This document shows positions 4,588 through 8,244 of a stretch of DNA of 8,244 bases, piece by piece. The position numbers and the translations under genes were made by a program. Source of the stretch: Geopsychrobacter sp. (GTDB taxonomy: Bacteria; Desulfobacterota; Desulfuromonadia; Desulfuromonadales; Geopsychrobacteraceae); NCBI GenBank assembly GCA_030620915.1, contig JAUXIR010000049.1, positions 1-8,244 on the forward strand. The letters run 5' to 3'. Position 1 is the stretch's first letter. The number at the start of each line of letters is the position of its first letter. Below the pieces are notes generated by a model. The model was not told the DNA's origin and made no database searches. It saw only the letters and a list, made by a program, of their open reading frames with translations.

Positions 4588-6660
4588 GGCAAATACGATA
4601 CGACGATGTTGAGAAACCTTGGGATTGTCGCACACAACAGCGCTGGTAAGACCTCCCTGGTCGAGGCGATGCTGTTTGATACCGGGATGACCAAAAAACT
4701 TGGCAAGGTTAGCGATGGCTCCTCCTCCATGGATTTTGAGGAAGAGGAAATCAAGCGTGGAATGACTCTTGGCGCCAGTCTCAACCACTGTGTCTGGAAC
4801 AATTACAATCTGAACATTGTCGATACTCCCGGGGTCAGCAACTTTCTGCACGACACCCGCCGTTGTTTGCGCGTGCTCGGCGGGGCGGTCGTGATCGTCT
4901 CGGCCATCTCCGGGGTCAAGTCGCAGACGCGTAAAATATGGGAGTGGTGCGATAAGTTCGAGGTGCCGCGTATCGCTTTTGTGAATAAAATGGACCGCGA
5001 ACGTGCCGACTTTCTCAAAGCGGTCGATGATATGGAAAAATCACTGGGTGTGCGCAGTGCGATTGTCACCATGCCGATCGGTGCCGAAGAGAATGTTCGT
5101 GGCACGATTGATCTGGTGAAGATGAAAGCGCGGCTCTATGAGTTTGACGAGACCGGTACTTTCAAGGAGGTCGATATCCCGGCCGATCTGCTTGAAGAGG
5201 CACAGCGCCTGCGCCTGCAACTGGTTGAAACGGTAGCCGAAGCCGATGACGCCTTGATGGAGAAGTATCTCGAAGATGAGGAACTAAGCGAAGCAGAGCT
5301 GCTGCGCGGTTTGCGCGAAGGGACTCTGACCGGCGTCTTCACCCCGGTTTTCTGTGGCAGTGCCCTGGCCAATGTCGGTGTGCGTCAGCTTCTCGATTAT
5401 ATCGTTGCCTGTCTCCCTTCGCCGGTCGATAAGGGGACCCAGGTCGGGACAGTCCCTGATAAAGACGAGGTGGCCGAACGTCAGCCGAGCGAAGAAGAAC
5501 CCTTCTCGGGCATGGTATTCAAGACGATCAACGATCCCTATGCCGGAAAGCTCAGCCTGATAAGGGTCTATTCCGGAACCCTGCAGCCCGACAGTTATGT
5601 GTTCAATCCGAATCGTGATGAAAAGGAGCGGGTTGGACATATCTTCATGATGGCCGGCAAGGAACAGCAGGATGTGAAATCTGCAGTGGCCGGCGAGATT
5701 GTCGCCCTGCCGAAACTTAAATACACCGCAACCGGCGATACGCTCTGTGATCTGCAGACGCCGATTATTTTTGAGCCGCTGGTGCCGTTAAAGCCGATTA
5801 TCTCCTTCGCCCTCGAACCCGTCAAAAAGGGGGATGAGGATAAGGTTTATAGCGGTTTGCAAAAATTGATGGAAGAGGATCCAACCCTGCGAGTAATTCG
5901 TGATGATGAAACCCACGAGATGGTCCTGGCCGGGATGGGACAGGTTCATCTTGAGGTTGCGGTTGAACGTCTTAAGCGTAAATATGGTGCGGCTGTCACT
6001 TTGAAGGAGCCGAAAGTGCCCTATCGTGAGACGATCCGTGCCAGTACCGAAGTCCAGGGGAAACACAAAAAACAGTCTGGCGGACGTGGCCAGTTTGGTG
6101 ATGTCTGGATCAAGGTTGAGCCTTTACCGCGTGGCAGCGGTTTCGAATTTGTCGACAAGGTGGTCGGTGGAGTGGTGCCACGCAACTACATCCCGGCCGT
6201 CGAAAAAGGGGTGATCGAAGCGATGCGAACCGGTCCTTTGACCGCCAGCCAGTTGGTCGACCTGAGGGTCACTCTTTACGATGGGTCCCATCATTCGGTC
6301 GATTCATCGGAGATGGCCTTCAAAATCGCCGGATCTATCGCGTTTAAAAAAGCGATGGAGAGCTGCAAGCCGACCCTGCTTGAGCCGATTATGAGTTTGG
6401 AAGTCACGGTGCCGGATGATTGTATGGGGGATGTGATCGGTGATCTGAATTCACGCCGCGGTAAGGTCAATGGTGTAGAACCGCAGGCGAATGCACAGAC
6501 TATCCGTGCCGAGGTTCCGATGTCAGAGGTGCTGCGCTATGCACCGGAACTGCGCTCAATGACCTCTGATCGCGGTATGTTCTCTATGGAATTCGACAAG
6601 TATGAAGAAGTACCGTCTCATCAGACGGTAAAAATTTTAGCCGATATTGGAAAAGCCTAG
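4585..6660 (+). CDS. Elongation factor G-like translational GTPase (divergent EF-G paralogue)
   Basis: This 691-residue protein has the full five-domain EF-G layout. The G domain (about 10-280) has the P loop AHNSAGKT (16-23), switch I RGMT (58-61, Mg-binding Thr61 kept), switch II DTPGVSNF (80-87), NKMD (134-137) and the GSA motif (258-260). Domain II is about 305-390; domain III about 400-475 (MGQVHLEV); domain IV about 478-600 with SGGRGQFGD and the tip GSHHSVDSSEMAF, where His570 matches E. coli His583; domain V about 602-680 (GDVIGDLNSRRGKV). EF-G drives ribosomal translocation and, with RRF, recycling. Here the switch II His of DTPGHVDF is Val84, and the P-loop Asp of AHIDAGKT is Ser19, so GTP hydrolysis may be slow or differently triggered. 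It is not in an rpsL-rpsG-fusA-tuf context, so it is probably a paralogue of the housekeeping EF-G. The gap after coaX is 123 nt; I see no strong promoter there. Confidence 0.93.
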   Translation: MGKYDTTMLRNLGIVAHNSAGKTSLVEAMLFDTGMTKKLGKVSDGSSSMDFEEEEIKRGMTLGASLNHCVWNNYNLNIVDTPGVSNFLHDTRRCLRVLGGAVVIVSAISGVKSQTRKIWEWCDKFEVPRIAFVNKMDRERADFLKAVDDMEKSLGVRSAIVTMPIGAEENVRGTIDLVKMKARLYEFDETGTFKEVDIPADLLEEAQRLRLQLVETVAEADDALMEKYLEDEELSEAELLRGLREGTLTGVFTPVFCGSALANVGVRQLLDYIVACLPSPVDKGTQVGTVPDKDEVAERQPSEEEPFSGMVFKTINDPYAGKLSLIRVYSGTLQPDSYVFNPNRDEKERVGHIFMMAGKEQQDVKSAVAGEIVALPKLKYTATGDTLCDLQTPIIFEPLVPLKPIISFALEPVKKGDEDKVYSGLQKLMEEDPTLRVIRDDETHEMVLAGMGQVHLEVAVERLKRKYGAAVTLKEPKVPYRETIRASTEVQGKHKKQSGGRGQFGDVWIKVEPLPRGSGFEFVDKVVGGVVPRNYIPAVEKGVIEAMRTGPLTASQLVDLRVTLYDGSHHSVDSSEMAFKIAGSIAFKKAMESCKPTLLEPIMSLEVTVPDDCMGDVIGDLNSRRGKVNGVEPQANAQTIRAEVPMSEVLRYAPELRSMTSDRGMFSMEFDKYEEVPSHQTVKILADIGKA

Positions 6661-6665
6661 ACATC

Positions 6666-6679
6666 GCAGGGCGCCCTGC
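6666..6679. repeat. Perfect 14-bp palindrome downstream of the EF-G-like gene
   Basis: GCAGGGCGCCCTGC equals its own reverse complement. It lies 5 nt after the EF-G-like stop and about 50 nt before the next start. It is followed by AAAATGAGG rather than a T tract, so it is not an ordinary intrinsic terminator. It could be a protein-binding dyad, a short RNA hairpin at the mRNA junction, or chance. Confidence 0.55.
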
Positions 6680-6730
6680 AAAATGAGGTGGGGTGTGCCA
6701 TCGGTGCCTGATGCTTTGGAGAGGTGTTGC

Positions 6731-7600
6731 ATGAGCGAAGAAAAGGTAGGGCCGGAGACTCCGACAGATGAAAAGGAGTTTTCATTCAGCGGTGAACCGG
6801 AAAGTATTACGGGGCAGGAGACTGCTGGTTCCGACGAACCTCCGTCAGGGTTTACGCTGGAAGAAGTTCCTGACAAAAAAGGTGGGCCGCTACGACTGTT
6901 GCTGCTTTTGGTATTAGTCATTGGTGGGGCAGGCGCGGGATTTTATCTATTTGGTCAAGATCTATTTTCTCCCGATACGCCCGTTACACTTGTCCAGCCG
7001 CAAAAGCCGAGCAAGATGAAGGTGCCTGCCCGTCTTCAGCCAGTTGAGAAGCCCGAAGCTGTTAAGGAAGAAGTTGTGTCGGCTAAAAAAATTGCAGCGG
7101 TCGTAACCAAACCCGTTTCCGTACCAGCACCTCCCCCGGCATCAGCACCAGCCTTTGCCTTGACGGCCGGCAGCTATCTTTACCAGGGCTGGTTGAGCAA
7201 GGCGATCACTCAAGTTGAAAGGATGGGATATAAGGTTGTCTCCAGCAAAATCTCAGAGGCGCACGAGATGACACGCCTGCTGGTAGGAGTTTATGGGAGG
7301 CCGTTGGCCGAAAAACGCCTGGCGGAAGTGAAGAAACTCTCTGATGGGGCTTTTCTTGCGGCCGAAGAGGGCAAGTTTGCGGTCTATGCCGGGTCCTTCC
7401 TCTCCCTTGATAAGGCGCGACGTTGGGCCGATCTTCTTTATCAGCAGGGCGTGATAGTTAGGGAACTCCAGGTTAAGGTCGACTTGCCGCGCACGACTCT
7501 GCGCTTCGGTAGCTTTGCTACGCGTGGCGAAGCGCAGAAGGTTGTGAGTAGGTTGACGAAGTTGGGGGTCAAAAAACTGCAGATTGTCCCATTTAAATAG
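6731..7600 (+). CDS. Membrane-anchored SPOR-domain protein
   Basis: The predicted 289-residue protein has an acidic, disordered cytoplasmic N-terminus (1-50), a single transmembrane helix (about 54-74, LRLLLLLVLVIGGAGAGFYL), a Lys/Pro/Ala-rich periplasmic linker (about 80-140) and two SPOR-like units. The second (about 215-288) is clear: KFAVYAGSF, then SLDKARRWADLLYQQG, then TTLRFGSFATRGEAQKV and KLQIVPF. The first (about 142-210: FALTAGSY, TRLLVGVYGRPLAEKRLAEV) is more divergent. SPOR domains bind septal, denuded peptidoglycan, so a role at division or in cell-wall remodelling is likely; the domain order resembles FtsN or DedD, but identity with either is not shown. The ATG at 6731 has GGAG (6718-6721) and GAGG (6721-6724) before it. 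A TTG 28 codons upstream overlaps the EF-G-like gene and has no support. Confidence 0.87.
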   Translation: MSEEKVGPETPTDEKEFSFSGEPESITGQETAGSDEPPSGFTLEEVPDKKGGPLRLLLLLVLVIGGAGAGFYLFGQDLFSPDTPVTLVQPQKPSKMKVPARLQPVEKPEAVKEEVVSAKKIAAVVTKPVSVPAPPPASAPAFALTAGSYLYQGWLSKAITQVERMGYKVVSSKISEAHEMTRLLVGVYGRPLAEKRLAEVKKLSDGAFLAAEEGKFAVYAGSFLSLDKARRWADLLYQQGVIVRELQVKVDLPRTTLRFGSFATRGEAQKVVSRLTKLGVKKLQIVPFK

Positions 7601-7648
7601 ACCCGGTTCCATCCATTCAGGGGGGGGAGAGTCAGAGGTCATCCAGGA

Positions 7649-8244
7649 TTGAGTAGTCACGAAGAACAAAATATCAAGTTCAAGGTGCCAAACGACGTTG
7701 CCAAGATCATGAAGCAATGGGGTGGGCACAATGTCAAACTCGCCGCCGCTCGTGGTGCCCTGCCGATGTCTGGTCCGAATCTGGTGACGGTGCTCTTTAT
7801 CTTCTTCTATGGTGAGGATAGGGAGCTTAAGGCTGAAGCGCTTAAGACCTTAAAGGATTTGTCACCGGGCATCCTCAAGTCGGTCTGTGGCAAGGTCGAC
7901 ATCCATCCCGAGATTCTCGATCTTCTAGCGCGCCTCCACTTTAAAGACATGGGCGTTATGGAGCCGCTCTTGACCAATCGAATGGTTGGGCTCAAGACCC
8001 TCTTCTTCGTTGCGGAGCACGCTTCGGGCGATGTGCTTGACCTGCTGGCCAGCAATGATATGGCTATACGTCAGGCCAAGGCATTGCGAACCCTGATCAT
8101 CAACAACCCGCACGCCGATAAAGTCTTGAAAATCAGGCTGGGCTGGAAGGAAGAGGTTAAGACCCCGGCGCCTGAGGCGCGGGCGGAAGCAGTCGAAAAG
8201 AAATCTTCAGCGGCTGATGAAAAACAGCAGGTGCCTGAGGAGGA
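7649..8244 (+). CDS. Uncharacterised alpha-helical (HEAT-like) repeat protein, N-terminal part
   Basis: An open frame of 198 codons runs off the right edge with no stop. I do not recognise the family with certainty; it resembles unnamed deltaproteobacterial proteins with HEAT-like helices. The visible part starts with KFKVPNDVAKIMKQWG, followed by helices rich in Leu and Ala. Two segments about 40 residues apart share the pattern xxLDLLA (EILDLLARL near 88-96 and DVLDLLASN near 128-136), which suggests helical repeats. From about residue 168 the sequence becomes a charged, Pro/Ala/Glu/Lys-rich linker (KTPAPEARAEAVEKK), so a further domain probably lies beyond the window. There is no signal peptide or membrane helix. 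The likely start is TTG 7649 (MSSHEEQ), with AGAGG 10 nt upstream; GTG 7685 and ATG 7709 are in frame but lack a Shine-Dalgarno sequence and would cut into the first conserved-looking segment. Confidence 0.75.
   Translation, partial: MSSHEEQNIKFKVPNDVAKIMKQWGGHNVKLAAARGALPMSGPNLVTVLFIFFYGEDRELKAEALKTLKDLSPGILKSVCGKVDIHPEILDLLARLHFKDMGVMEPLLTNRMVGLKTLFFVAEHASGDVLDLLASNDMAIRQAKALRTLIINNPHADKVLKIRLGWKEEVKTPAPEARAEAVEKKSSAADEKQQVPEE

Noticed and set aside
6647..6730. Upstream TTG start for the SPOR protein overlapping the EF-G-like gene end
   Set aside because: The extra 28 residues are basic and Cys-containing with no Shine-Dalgarno sequence; ATG 6731 has GGAGAGG upstream.
1..8244. CRISPR array, tRNA/rRNA, insertion sequence, toxin-antitoxin or defence system
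   Set aside because: No regularly spaced repeats, no tRNA-like cloverleaf, no transposase or terminal inverted repeats, and all substantial frames are accounted for by recognised housekeeping-type genes or the one unknown at the right edge.

Overview
The window looks like chromosomal core DNA from a Gram-negative anaerobe, most likely a Desulfuromonadia (Geobacter/Desulfuromonas/Pelobacter-like, former deltaproteobacteria). The reasons are the outer-membrane lipoprotein, a cobalamin-riboswitch-controlled exported anaerobic cobaltochelatase, type III (CoaX) rather than type I pantothenate kinase, a divergent EF-G paralogue, and the order nadC-birA-coaX-EF-G-like-SPOR. This placement is inferred from gene content; no rRNA or other phylogenetic marker is present. 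I see no tRNA, rRNA, CRISPR array, insertion sequence or phage gene.

Left part, minus strand (1-1564). An OmpA-family coiled-coil lipoprotein (665-1564) is followed on the same strand by a complete regulatory leader (about 366-662). The leader holds a strong sigma70-type promoter only 3 nt past the lipoprotein stop, an adenosylcobalamin riboswitch aptamer, a following hairpin, a candidate antiterminator and a 16-bp intrinsic terminator. It controls a cbiK-type cobaltochelatase (326 down to the window edge, C-terminus missing) that carries an N-terminal signal peptide. The stretch without a gene at 327-664 is fully accounted for by this leader.

Right part, plus strand (about 1668-8244). A divergent promoter region (1565-1752) leads into a co-directional cofactor and translation cluster: nadC (NAD synthesis), birA (biotin ligase/repressor, TTG start), coaX (first step of CoA synthesis), an EF-G-like GTPase, a membrane-anchored SPOR-domain protein, and the start of an unrecognised helical-repeat protein that runs off the window. 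Gaps are about 40-125 bp. Two terminator-like hairpins lie inside the cluster (after nadC and after birA), so it may be several overlapping units rather than one simple operon.

No wholly new system is evident. The points most worth a second look are the riboswitch leader feeding an exported cobaltochelatase, the EF-G paralogue that has Val where EF-G has its catalytic switch II His but keeps the domain IV tip His, the GAGGCG-type palindrome between birA and coaX, and the uncharacterised last gene.
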